In this document: piece after piece, positions 1 through 8,030 of the stretch | How the letters are laid out: each line of letters opens with the position of its first letter | How positions within the stretch are numbered: position 1 is the stretch's first letter | Source of the DNA: Desulfobacterales bacterium | GTDB lineage: Bacteria > Desulfobacterota > Desulfobacteria > Desulfobacterales > SURF-7 | Reading direction: 5' to 3' | Assembly: GCA_028277765.1 (NCBI GenBank) | Contig: JANQFQ010000095.1 | Span: 1-64,000 of the forward strand | Length of the DNA: 64,000 nt | The notes under the pieces: model-generated | Databases searched by the model: none | Told to the model about the DNA's origin: nothing | Seen by the model: the letters and a program-made list of their open reading frames with translations, nothing else | Position numbers and translations under genes: made by a program

Positions 1-17
1 TTTTAATCATACAAGGG

Positions 18-50
18 CACGAAGATAGGACAACAAACATTTCCTTCGTG
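18..50. repeat. Short inverted repeat (7-bp arms)
   Basis: The arms CACGAAG (18-24) and CTTCGTG (44-50) are perfect inverted copies with a 19-bp spacer. They lie just beyond the 3' end of the minus-strand lipoprotein gene at 91. No T-run follows, so it looks more like a dispersed intergenic repeat than a classical terminator. Confidence 0.3.
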
Positions 51-90
51 TTTTTGTGTGATTAAATAATCAGTTTAAAAAACACCGTTT

Positions 91-597
91 TCATTCATTC
101 AAATACAAAGGTGATTCGTAACCTTCCGGTATGGTCACATACATACCGTCTTTAATCATTACCTCTTTTGTCTGGCCTTTTTCAAGCTGGACATTTTCTT
201 TGGTGCCACCAGCATAGTCACCTGGATAGGCGATAAAGTTCGTTGATCCTTTGGATACATGGGGGCGACCTATGTCAATCAGAACAGATACACCATACAG
301 GCCTTCAGGCAATTTATTGAATGCAAACGGCACTTGGTGACTGGTCAACGAATAGATAGCGACGTCAACAACCTTCATCACTGATGCATCCCATGGCATA
401 ACTTTTTTTCCATCTTTAGGCGTATAGTCCTCAAGATAAATATAAATAAAAGCCTCTTTTGGTGCAGCAGCAGGATCAATCGCTTTTGGCAGAGTCACAT
501 ATCCTTTGATGGTACAGTCAGGTTTAGATTGGGAACAGCTGTAAAAAATGATACAAAGAAGACTAATAAAAATATACAGGGGAATTGTTATGTTCAT
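91..597 (-). CDS. Hypothetical lipoprotein, 168 aa
   Basis: The protein begins with a short hydrophobic stretch ending in a lipobox-like FYSC (Cys21), so it is probably acylated and anchored in the inner or outer membrane. The rest is soluble, contains several Tyr/Pro-rich strands and no motif I recognise; a small beta-sandwich is possible but unproved. The ATG start has a good upstream AAGGA (reading AAAAGGAAAAATAT before ATG). It stands alone, about 145 bp downstream of nothing co-directional on its 5' side except a long non-coding gap and upstream of the window edge. Function unknown. Confidence 0.7.
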   Translation of the reverse strand: MNITIPLYIFISLLCIIFYSCSQSKPDCTIKGYVTLPKAIDPAAAPKEAFIYIYLEDYTPKDGKKVMPWDASVMKVVDVAIYSLTSHQVPFAFNKLPEGLYGVSVLIDIGRPHVSKGSTNFIAYPGDYAGGTKENVQLEKGQTKEVMIKDGMYVTIPEGYESPLYLNE

Positions 598-741
598 ATA
601 TTTTTCCTTTTCACAGTCATTATCAGCTCATTGGCTGTTCCGGTTCCTTTATGGAAAATGTTTTTAAATCATTCTACACATTCAAAAACAAATAAGAAAA
701 CTTTCACCAAACCGCTTTTGTGAGAAACTTTTGATAGATTT

Positions 742-1386
742 TTAGCCAACCGGTTTTCTCGCAAACACATAAGCCCTTTGGCTTGAATATTCCACCTCAG
801 GATACGGTTCTCTCTCGATGATCTCTACCTTTTCAAACCCTATGTCTTTTAGACAACTAAACATGAATTCCGTAGTGAAAAACATAAAGTCAATATCGAC
901 CTTGTTACCAAGAAACTCATCAATATGAATAGTCTCCTCTCCAATATGAAAAGTAAAAAGGAATCTGCCACCCGGCTGTATGACACGAAACACTTCACGA
1001 AGTGCTATCCCAACTTGCTCTTCTGTGAAGTTAACTATAGCGTAGAAAGCAACAGCACCGGCTATTGAGTCATCGTCAAATTTAAGTTTGAGAAGATTGC
1101 CTTTCCTAAAGTTGATGTCAGGGTGAATGGTTCTTGCCTGATTTATCATTTTTTCAGACAGATCCAGTCCAGAGATCTCAATACCAAGATCTTTCAGATA
1201 TTTTGTCGTTTGTCCAGGACCGCATCCAAAATCCCAGACTGGCTTTCTGCCCCTGATTTCTTGAGAGAATCTATGAAGTATTTCCTGGTCTTTTGGCTTC
1301 TTGTCGTGTTCACCAGAGAATGTGTCTGCATATTCTTTTGCAACAGAATCGTACATTCTCTCTATGTTATTTAAATCCTGGACCAT
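742..1386 (-). CDS. Class I SAM-dependent methyltransferase
   Basis: About 214 aa. The SAM-binding motif I is clear near residue 50 (WDFGCGPGQTT), followed by the acidic motif II region (ISGLDLSEKM) and the post-motif IV segment (AVAFYAIVNF). This is the Methyltransf_11/25 type fold; the substrate cannot be read from sequence. The frame is open to a GTG at 1401, but the ATG at 1386 is preferred because the fold begins normally from there; no strong Shine-Dalgarno supports either. It lies downstream of the TPR lipoprotein gene on the same strand with a 68-bp gap, so co-transcription is possible. A soluble cytoplasmic enzyme is expected. Confidence 0.8.
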   Translation of the reverse strand: MVQDLNNIERMYDSVAKEYADTFSGEHDKKPKDQEILHRFSQEIRGRKPVWDFGCGPGQTTKYLKDLGIEISGLDLSEKMINQARTIHPDINFRKGNLLKLKFDDDSIAGAVAFYAIVNFTEEQVGIALREVFRVIQPGGRFLFTFHIGEETIHIDEFLGNKVDIDFMFFTTEFMFSCLKDIGFEKVEIIEREPYPEVEYSSQRAYVFARKPVG

Positions 1387-1454
1387 AACAATGGATCTCA
1401 CGTTGAATTAATTGTATCCCCCAACAATCTCGATTATGCCAACAACGTTTTGAT

Positions 1455-2648
1455 TTAATTCCTCTTATTAATAAACGGCTTCCCCTGTTTATATAATTCT
1501 AGGCGTTTCGTAAAATTTTCCATTTCTTCTTTATCATCCTCTTGTAATGAATTAATCGCTTTTATTTGTGCTTCAACCGCCTTGTCAAACTTATTATCGG
1601 CAGCATAGGCCGCAGCAAGCGTATCAAGACAAGATGCGTCAGCAGGTTCCCCCTTATCAAGCTCAATCAATTTCAAGCCAAAATGCAATGCCTGTTTCCC
1701 ATTTCTAAATTTTATGTCAGGACAGGTGGCAAATAGCCTTGCCAATTCATTATGCGCCTTTTTACTGTTTGGATCCAATTCAATAACCCAAAATAAATCT
1801 TTAATAGCAAGATCGTATTCGCCCTTGTCTTCCCATGCTTCTCCCCTGCCGATATAAGCATGTTTTTTTTGGGGATTAATTTCAATAGCGTTATTATAGT
1901 CCTTTATTGCAAGGTCATGATCACCTCTATTACCCCAGGAAAAACCTCGATTACAGTAAGCCATTGTGTTTTCTGGGTCTAACTCGATAGCCTTATTATA
2001 GTCTTTTATTGCAAGGTCATAGTTCTGCATGAAAAGGTAAGCATTGCCGCGAGAAACGCAAATAAGGCTACTGTCCGGATTTAATTCTATTGCTTTGTTA
2101 TAATCATCAATTGCACGGTCATGATCCTTCTTCTTTGCCCAGCAATTAGCACGATAATAGTATACTTTTTCTTTGTTTGGATCTAATCCAATTGCCGTAG
2201 TAAAGTCATTTATCGCACGATCATAATTCCCTTTATTGTCCCAGGCGATACCGCGATTTAAATATGCACTTATACACTTTGGATCTTTCGCTATAGCCGC
2301 ATTATAATCCTTTATTGCACTGTCAAAATCTCCCTTTTTGCGCCAAGTAAAACCACGGTTGTTATACGCCACAGCATTATTTGGATCCAGTTCGATAACC
2401 CTGTTATAGTCTTTTATTGCCCAGTCATAGTCACCATTTTCTCTCCAGGCATTCGCTCTATTCATGTATGCCTTTACATCCTGTGGATTTGATTCAATAG
2501 CTTCACTATTTACCCTTATGATTTCTTCATGTTCATCAGTCCGACTGCACGAAGTAAAGATAAACATCATTAAAAATATAATTATTGCAATATCAAATAA
2601 TAAGAAGTGTTGCTTCAATCTGTTTGCGTGTTTATTGTTTTCTGTCAT
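1455..2648 (-). CDS. TPR-repeat lipoprotein
   Basis: 397 aa. The N-terminus has one hydrophobic segment (about residues 16-32) ending in a lipobox FTSC, so it is likely a lipoprotein facing the periplasm. Residues about 45-320 are seven to eight tandem tetratricopeptide repeats with the regular AYxNRGxxWxxKGDxDxAIKDYNxxIELDP pattern; the gene is visibly repetitive with a period near 102 bp. The C-terminal part carries a CLDTLAAAYA segment that also closes the TPR protein at 44.5 kb, so the two are paralogues. TPR arrays bind protein partners; none can be named. No strong ribosome binding site is visible. Confidence 0.8.
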   Translation of the reverse strand: MTENNKHANRLKQHFLLFDIAIIIFLMMFIFTSCSRTDEHEEIIRVNSEAIESNPQDVKAYMNRANAWRENGDYDWAIKDYNRVIELDPNNAVAYNNRGFTWRKKGDFDSAIKDYNAAIAKDPKCISAYLNRGIAWDNKGNYDRAINDFTTAIGLDPNKEKVYYYRANCWAKKKDHDRAIDDYNKAIELNPDSSLICVSRGNAYLFMQNYDLAIKDYNKAIELDPENTMAYCNRGFSWGNRGDHDLAIKDYNNAIEINPQKKHAYIGRGEAWEDKGEYDLAIKDLFWVIELDPNSKKAHNELARLFATCPDIKFRNGKQALHFGLKLIELDKGEPADASCLDTLAAAYAADNKFDKAVEAQIKAINSLQEDDKEEMENFTKRLELYKQGKPFINKRN

Positions 2649-2719
2649 ACATTAATATTAAACATGTAAATGATGTCTTGGATGGAAGTTGCTGGACGAT
2701 AATGTATTCCGCCTTATTT

Positions 2720-2736
2720 GGTGGGCACAGCCCACC
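2720..2736. repeat. Perfect palindrome in an intergenic gap
   Basis: GGTGGGC, a three-base spacer ACA, then GCCCACC. It sits between two minus-strand genes and is GC-rich in AT-rich surroundings. This GGTGGGC/GCCCACC sequence resembles dispersed intergenic repeats known in many bacterial genomes; a stem-loop role at the RNA level is possible. Confidence 0.5.
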
Positions 2737-2803
2737 CTACAACGTACTGATATGGCTTATTTTCAGCCTCTATCGAAAAGCAGACTATTCGATATCGATA
2801 AAG

Positions 2804-3361
2804 CTATTTCATCATCGGAATACTGAGCCTATTGATAGAAGTTTCCTCATCAAATAACTTCTTATCATTCTTTAAAATAAAGTTCTGAAGTTTTTTCTGT
2901 TCTTCAGTAATGCGCGTTATTGATTTCTCATCATCTACTACACCTTTGAGGGAACCTTTCTTTATAGCTTCTTCAACTGTGCTGTTATCAATAATTGAAA
3001 TCGTGAGCACATTTTTCTTAATTCTGTACTTAACAAAAAGGTAGCCTTTTCTCTTATTGTCCGGCCGCAACTGTTTTAGGTTTAAATATTTGTTCCCCTT
3101 CAGGTCAGAGGTATGCCCAAGATATTCAGACACTTTCTGGGTGCCGTCTTTATCCAAATCCACAACCATCACATGGAGCAGGCCTGATTTTTCTTCAATG
3201 CCAAAATGGAGAAAACCTTTTTCATCTTTTTCATTCCAGAACCAGGTACCAAACAATAATGAATCAAACGCTGTTTTGTCTTCTGGTGTAATCGGATGGT
3301 CAGAATACACAACACAGCCAACGGCAAACAACGAAAGGAGAATTGCTATCAGTCTTTTCAT
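2804..3361 (-). CDS. Hypothetical lipoprotein, 185 aa
   Basis: The start is placed at the ATG that opens a canonical signal sequence MKRLIAILLSLFAVGC, with lipobox AVGC; the frame is open 21 codons further upstream but that extension would bury the signal. The mature part has alternating beta-strand-like segments (FGTWFWNEKDEKGFLHFG, LLHVMVVDLDKDG) reminiscent of small periplasmic beta-barrel or lipocalin-like lipoproteins, and a charged helical C-terminus. No named family is recognised. A weak GTAGGT lies upstream of the chosen ATG. It lies upstream of the TPR lipoprotein gene on the same strand, 155 bp away. Confidence 0.7.
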   Translation of the reverse strand: MKRLIAILLSLFAVGCVVYSDHPITPEDKTAFDSLLFGTWFWNEKDEKGFLHFGIEEKSGLLHVMVVDLDKDGTQKVSEYLGHTSDLKGNKYLNLKQLRPDNKRKGYLFVKYRIKKNVLTISIIDNSTVEEAIKKGSLKGVVDDEKSITRITEEQKKLQNFILKNDKKLFDEETSINRLSIPMMK

Positions 3362-3487
3362 ATTGTACCTACACGTTTCGGTTCGTATATTTAATAAAAG
3401 GCAGAGCAAAGCGATACAAGGCACTTTACTCTAAAGTAATGTTGGGTTTCGCCTCATCACCACTCATATCATGCAAGCACTTAAATC

Positions 3488-3544
3488 GTAGGTTGGGTTA
3501 CGTTTTTCAACCCAGCTAAAATTTTTCGGCTCTACCCAACCTAC
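3488..3544. repeat. Palindromic intergenic repeat (GTAGGTTGGGT type)
   Basis: Perfect 11-bp inverted arms, GTAGGTTGGGT at 3488-3498 and ACCCAACCTAC at 3534-3544. A related TTGGGTTTCGC piece lies at 3440. Similar sequences recur at 50.16-50.31 kb in this window. This type of TTGGGTT...AACCCAA repeat is common between genes in many bacteria. Confidence 0.55.
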
Positions 3545-3551
3545 TACTAAT

Positions 3552-3655
3552 CCGATCACGTCCACCGCTTCGCTGACCACGATTTTATAAAAATGACAGA
3601 GCGGAGCGATACCACAACTTTAGGCACTTGTAACTTTAGGCACTTTAGGCACTTT
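3552..3655. repeat. Dispersed intergenic repeat, copy 1 (AGAGCGGAGCGATACC type)
   Basis: The block ending ACCACAACTTTAGGCACTT is nearly identical to 60918-60988, including a shared preceding ACCACGATTTT; the unit TTTAGGCACTT is then iterated (3621-3655). A degraded relative is at 3401-3424 (CAGAGCAAAGCGATAC) and a short piece at 54848-54880. Together with the palindrome above it fills the 360-bp gap 3362-3721; I see no gene there. Confidence 0.6.
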
Positions 3656-3721
3656 TAGTTAACAATCTATTTTCATTCTAGGGCGACCTAGTCGATTTAG
3701 CATAAACTTTATCTTTACCCC

Positions 3722-3961
3722 TTAGATATTATACTTTTTCCTAACATCCTTAATCCGCTGCCAGACCACGGGTTTAACCTCGTGTTTTGACACTTTTCTG
3801 AAAATATCCTGAAGCACCCTTTTTTCATCATCATCTATTTTGTCATCCCTCAAGGCGATACCAAGAAGAAAATTCAGTTCTCCAAGATCCAGCTCCCCAT
3901 CGTCTGTAAAGCATCTAATGGATGCCAAAGCGATTTCTTGATGACTTTTTAAAATATTCAT
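3722..3961 (-). CDS. Small TerB-like acidic protein
   Basis: About 79 aa. The central segment DGELDLGELNFLLGIALRDD followed by KIDDDEKRVL has the helix/acidic-turn rhythm of TerB-like (tellurite resistance TerB family) or EF-hand-like modules, with paired acidic residues suited to metal binding. The first in-frame ATG (3967) directly abuts the Shine-Dalgarno AAGGAG, while the second (3961) has a normal six-base spacing, so the later start is chosen. The 57-aa protein at 54.6 kb shows a matching pattern. Cytoplasmic; precise role unknown. Family assignment is inference from pattern. Confidence 0.6.
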   Translation of the reverse strand: MNILKSHQEIALASIRCFTDDGELDLGELNFLLGIALRDDKIDDDEKRVLQDIFRKVSKHEVKPVVWQRIKDVRKKYNI

Positions 3962-4051
3962 GTTCATCTCCTTTTAATGTTATCTTCAATAATAGCGCTG
4001 ACACTCATGTCTGCTCCTATGGCAATGTTTATTAAGCAAAGTGAAAAGCCG

Positions 4052-4585
4052 TTATGATAGAGAATCCGTAGCATCAACTTTTTCATCAGCAGGGCAAAAT
4101 TTAAAATAAGCATCAACTACTTCCTTTAATTGCTTCTCTTCATATACAAACCACTCTATTATACCATCCCTATTTCCCTCAGCAGTATCGTAAATCACGT
4201 CTATGGGTTTGGGATCAGGGCCGGCAAGACGGTCCAGGAGACGTTGCATCTGCCAGGCTTTATTTAATGCTTCTTTGATCCTCTTTTCCACTTCAGGCAT
4301 TTCTATATCGCCAAACTGGTCAATCTCCCATTTGAATTCATCAATTTTCTCAGCAAGATCTACAGAACCGTTAACCATATTTATGGACTGTAGTTTAATA
4401 TAGGAAGCGCAATACCCCATGAAATTCTTGAGAGCGTAATATGCAGCTATCTGAAGCATCTTAAACCTTCTCTGAGCGGCCGCGTCTTTTGCTTTCCGAG
4501 CTTCCATTAATAGTTGTCTTGCATACAATACAGAGGCCGTGGCAATACATATCGCGATTAATGATAGCCAGTCACTTATTTGCAT
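4052..4585 (-). CDS. Hypothetical single-pass membrane protein
   Basis: 177 aa. Residues about 5-22 (WLSLIAICIATASVLYARQ) form one N-terminal membrane helix, followed by a long helical, charged domain with coiled-coil character (EARKAKDAAAQRRFKM and later EKRIKEALNKAWQMQ). The layout resembles small inner-membrane proteins with a cytoplasmic helical domain. An upstream AAAGGGGAAC supports the start at 4585. It is 84 bp from the TerB-like gene downstream and close behind the SGNH-type gene, all on the same strand. No family recognised. Confidence 0.6.
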   Translation of the reverse strand: MQISDWLSLIAICIATASVLYARQLLMEARKAKDAAAQRRFKMLQIAAYYALKNFMGYCASYIKLQSINMVNGSVDLAEKIDEFKWEIDQFGDIEMPEVEKRIKEALNKAWQMQRLLDRLAGPDPKPIDVIYDTAEGNRDGIIEWFVYEEKQLKEVVDAYFKFCPADEKVDATDSLS

Positions 4586-4665
4586 GTTCCCCTTTGTCTT
4601 TTCTTAGCTTAATTCCTGTAATGGCTAACTTTACATCCTGTAATATCGTTTTTACAACTTTAATT

Positions 4666-5817
4666 TCATCTTTTTTCCCCATCATTAAGGTATGCAAAAA
4701 CAGCTTCAGCCGCTTTCATATGCCCGTATTCATTCCAATGATTGTTTGTTATGAAACTGAACCTTTTATTGTTTTTCTTATAATCTTCAGCAAATACATG
4801 CTGAAGATCAATAAAGTCAATGGAATGTTTTTCCGCGATATCCCTAGTGATTTTATTTAACGTTAATGCTCCTTTTTTATAATTAAGCATATCAGGTGAA
4901 TGATCGTAAACAAGGTTTTTGACTCCGTCAAACAGAATGATCAGTCTGATATTCTCTTTATCGCAAATCTCTTTTGTTGCTTTCAAAACATAGTCAACAG
5001 CAAGAATATTTTCTGCCCGTCTTTTTTCAATACCAGAAATATCAATATTTGCCTGGTATTCCGATGGATTGACCTTTTTCTCTTTTTTCCCGGTCTTTTT
5101 CCGTTCCTTCCCCAGTATCAAGTCCCTTATCGGCTTAATCTGTAATTTAAACCTGTAACCCAAAAAACCCCATGTTGCTGATTTTCTTAAGGGTGAAAAC
5201 CACCGCTCCTTGTATTTTTCAGGAGGAATCTCTGATATTCCCTCTTCTGTTATCTTGAGTTTTAAAAACGAACTCGTATATACACCAGATTTAAACTTGT
5301 AGGATTCTTTAATATCATTATGGACCAGGGTAAAAATAACAATGTCCGGTTTAAAATTGAGCACTTCATTCCGCAACATGTGAAGATATTGGATCATTGG
5401 GGCCCCGCTCACGCCAAACCTGTAAACTTCAAATCTGTCTTTTCCTAAAAGCTCCTCTAGTTTCTCAGCAATACTTTTATCATAATCAACATGAATGGCT
5501 CTGATATATGAATCGCCGATAATGGCGATCCTTTGTTTTCCTTTATCTTTTTTCTGTTTATACTCCCTGTGCCCCGAGTTCCACCCATTCTTGTTAATAC
5601 GAAAAGTCGATTTTATTTCATTCCTATAGCGGTAGGTCCCTTCCTGATCTGGCTTGTATTTAATAATACCTTTTTTAAAATACATATCCGGCATTTCACA
5701 GCCCGGCATGACAAACCTGAAAACAACAAATTCAAAAATAAGAAACAAAAACACCAGGCTTGAAAAAGCCAGCAGCATATTGGCACACATTTTTTTCAAC
5801 CTGGTTTTTAAGCTCAT
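4666..5817 (-). CDS. Membrane-anchored SGNH/GDSL hydrolase-like protein
   Basis: About 383 aa from the ATG at 5817 (an earlier TTG at 5835 is possible). One N-terminal membrane helix (about residues 14-36) is followed by an SGNH domain: block I IIGDSY with the nucleophile Ser near 103, an oxyanion FGVSG, block III HND, and block V NNHWNEYGH carrying the catalytic His. In this family such membrane-anchored domains often add or remove O-acyl groups on cell-surface glycans. The aspartate normally preceding the His appears replaced by Asn, so activity should be tested rather than assumed. Substrate unknown. Two further SGNH-like membrane proteins occur at 37-42 kb. Confidence 0.7.
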   Translation of the reverse strand: MSLKTRLKKMCANMLLAFSSLVFLFLIFEFVVFRFVMPGCEMPDMYFKKGIIKYKPDQEGTYRYRNEIKSTFRINKNGWNSGHREYKQKKDKGKQRIAIIGDSYIRAIHVDYDKSIAEKLEELLGKDRFEVYRFGVSGAPMIQYLHMLRNEVLNFKPDIVIFTLVHNDIKESYKFKSGVYTSSFLKLKITEEGISEIPPEKYKERWFSPLRKSATWGFLGYRFKLQIKPIRDLILGKERKKTGKKEKKVNPSEYQANIDISGIEKRRAENILAVDYVLKATKEICDKENIRLIILFDGVKNLVYDHSPDMLNYKKGALTLNKITRDIAEKHSIDFIDLQHVFAEDYKKNNKRFSFITNNHWNEYGHMKAAEAVFAYLNDGEKR

Positions 5818-6049
5818 ATTTATACGCCCGATCAATTTATATGGGTTAGAGCATTGTGATCATTTTAATAACACAAGCGCTTTGCTGAAGCAAACCCTGA
5901 TCAACCGGCAGCAGATAAAAACACCTGTTTTATTGTATCTATTTATAATACTTGACTGTTTTTATCGACACAAATACAATATGCATAATCTTTTGATCAA
6001 TAACGATAAGTATGACACTTGTGTGTATGAATTTCAAAGCGGAAAAACA

Positions 6050-6865
6050 ATGAACAGACCGGATAAAAATTCAATCCCCCCTGTTAGAATCGCACATAAT
6101 TTTCGAGATTTGGGAGGATACGAAGCAGCTGACGGAAGACGGATTATTAACAGACAGGTGTTCCGCTCCAGCAGCCTGAATGATCTTAATGAAAAACAGC
6201 TGGCGTATCTGAAACAGCTCAATATTAAACTAGTCTGTGATTTCCGCATATTGGATGAAGTTGACAAAAAACCGGATATCCTGCCGGATGACGGATCCAT
6301 AGAACACCTTCATCTCCCTGTAACCCATGGCAAATATAACACCTCTGTTGTGGCGGAAAAAATTAAAAGCGGTGATACTAAATGGCTTAACGATGAATAC
6401 ATGATAGAGGGTTACAGAAACAATCTGGACCACTTTGCTGATGTATGGGGCACGGTGATCAAGCGGCTTGCAGACCCGGACAGCCGCCCCCTTGTCTTTC
6501 ATTGCACTGCCGGAAAAGACCGGGCAGGGACGTGTGCCGCGCTTATCCTCCTGGCCCTCGGGATACCGGAGAAAACAGTTATTTACGATTACGAACTGTC
6601 AAACCTTTTCCTTAAAGAATGGTTAAGCGAAGTTGAAGAAAATATTATCAAAATCGGAATTAAGTTAAATCAGATCCGTCCATTTCTATTTGCCTCCCGT
6701 GTATACATAGAATCACTTATAGACCATATAAATGAGAAATACGGATCTGCAGAAAAATATCTTACAGCATATGCAGGTGTAAGCAAAACAACATTAGACC
6801 TATTGAGAGAAGATCTGCTGCAGCGGTTTATATGCAGCAAACCATGCGTGAAAACAAGCCGGTAA
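6050..6865 (+). CDS. Tyrosine-protein phosphatase (Y_phosphatase3 type)
   Basis: 271 aa from the ATG at 6050. Typical opening FRDLGGY near residue 20, RSSSL turn, and the PTP loop HCTAGKDRAG with catalytic Cys152 and Arg158 (C-x5-R). These features match the bacterial tyrosine/phosphoinositide phosphatase family Y_phosphatase3. The frame is open far upstream but that extension overlaps the divergent SGNH gene and lacks family similarity. The stop codon is followed by GGAGG for the next gene 11 bp later, so it heads a three-gene operon with a CrtC/AttH-like protein and an APH-SCP2 fusion. A soluble enzyme acting on a phosphoprotein or phospholipid is expected. Confidence 0.85.
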   Translation: MNRPDKNSIPPVRIAHNFRDLGGYEAADGRRIINRQVFRSSSLNDLNEKQLAYLKQLNIKLVCDFRILDEVDKKPDILPDDGSIEHLHLPVTHGKYNTSVVAEKIKSGDTKWLNDEYMIEGYRNNLDHFADVWGTVIKRLADPDSRPLVFHCTAGKDRAGTCAALILLALGIPEKTVIYDYELSNLFLKEWLSEVEENIIKIGIKLNQIRPFLFASRVYIESLIDHINEKYGSAEKYLTAYAGVSKTTLDLLREDLLQRFICSKPCVKTSR

Positions 6866-6876
6866 GGAGGCGTTAA

Positions 6877-7971
6877 ATGCTTACAAAATATGACGAGTTT
6901 CTTTGTCACCAGACTGTATCAACGTTTAACAGCGTCAGTACCAGCGCGCGCGAATGGACGGAAAGAATCTGGTTTTCCGTTCATGATACAGTAGGGAAAT
7001 ACCAGATGATATCCGGTTTCGGTTATTATCCGAACAGAAACATAATGGATGCCTTTGCATGCTTTGTCGTGGAAAACAAAACCCTATACGCGGTCCGTGC
7101 TTCCCGCGTGCTCCGCCCTAGGATTGATGAAGTATCAGTGGGGCCCCTATCATACGACATTGTTGAGCCGATGAAACAGCTAAAATGCATACTTGCTGAA
7201 AATGAACACAAGTTAAGTTTTGAAATTGACTTTCACGCCACCATGCCGGCCCATGAAGAAGACGCCCAGTATACTGAAGAAAAAGGGAGGGCGCTTGAAA
7301 ATATTAAAAGATACGTACAGGTAGGAAAGCCTTCAGGCTGGATAAAATACGAAGGAGAAACTGTCCGGATAGATCAAGACTCCTGGCGGTGCGAACGAGA
7401 TCACTCCTGGGGCATAAGAAGGGGCGGCGGGGTGCCGGAAACAGGTGTTCAGCCATCAGAATATCCTGAAGGGTATCTGCATAACTTTGTCCTTCTCCAG
7501 TTTGATGACTGGGGCGCCACGTACCATACCCGTGAAGACTGGGACAGCAATACCCTTCATTTCAGTGGCAGCGTTTTTTATCCTTTTGATAGCACCCGGG
7601 AACCTGACCAGCTTATAAGCGTTGACCACAAGTTTACATTTAAACAGGACATACGTCAGATAGATGGCGGCAATATGACTCTTAATGCTGAAGACAGCTC
7701 GAAAATTGATATTACCATCCACCCCTTAAGTGCCTGCTACCTGCAGGCAGGTGGTTATTTTGGGTATGAAGGCTTCACCCATGGTCTATGGCTGGGAGAA
7801 AACTATCTTGATGGTTTAAAGCTGGACCTTACAGACCCAGGAGAAATAAAAAAACTCTCATTTCTGGATGATGTTGTCTGCAAAGCCACATGCGGCGACC
7901 GGACAGGATATGGAATTGTGGAACTCGTGGTTATCGGCAGATATCCGAAATACGGGTATACTGGGTACTAA
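6877..7971 (+). CDS. CrtC/AttH-like lipocalin-fold protein (DUF7064/7065 type)
   Basis: 364 aa. Motifs such as ERIWFSVHD, a central WKYEGETVRID-like strand, SWRCERDHSWGIRRGGG and FDDWGATYHTRE resemble proteins of the hydroxyneurosporene synthase/AttH-like superfamily with two lipocalin-like beta-barrels, which handle hydrophobic molecules. I recognise the general family, not a specific reaction. A perfect GGAGG lies 7 bp before the ATG and the gene follows the phosphatase by 11 bp. The next gene encodes an APH-type kinase with an SCP2 sterol-carrier domain, which fits handling of a lipid or steroid-like compound. This functional link is inference. Confidence 0.65.
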   Translation: MLTKYDEFLCHQTVSTFNSVSTSAREWTERIWFSVHDTVGKYQMISGFGYYPNRNIMDAFACFVVENKTLYAVRASRVLRPRIDEVSVGPLSYDIVEPMKQLKCILAENEHKLSFEIDFHATMPAHEEDAQYTEEKGRALENIKRYVQVGKPSGWIKYEGETVRIDQDSWRCERDHSWGIRRGGGVPETGVQPSEYPEGYLHNFVLLQFDDWGATYHTREDWDSNTLHFSGSVFYPFDSTREPDQLISVDHKFTFKQDIRQIDGGNMTLNAEDSSKIDITIHPLSACYLQAGGYFGYEGFTHGLWLGENYLDGLKLDLTDPGEIKKLSFLDDVVCKATCGDRTGYGIVELVVIGRYPKYGYTGY

Positions 7972-8030
7972 CCCGCTTTTCTTTTAAGAGACTTTATGTA
8001 AGAAGTACCGGCTAAAAAAGGTTTGAAAAT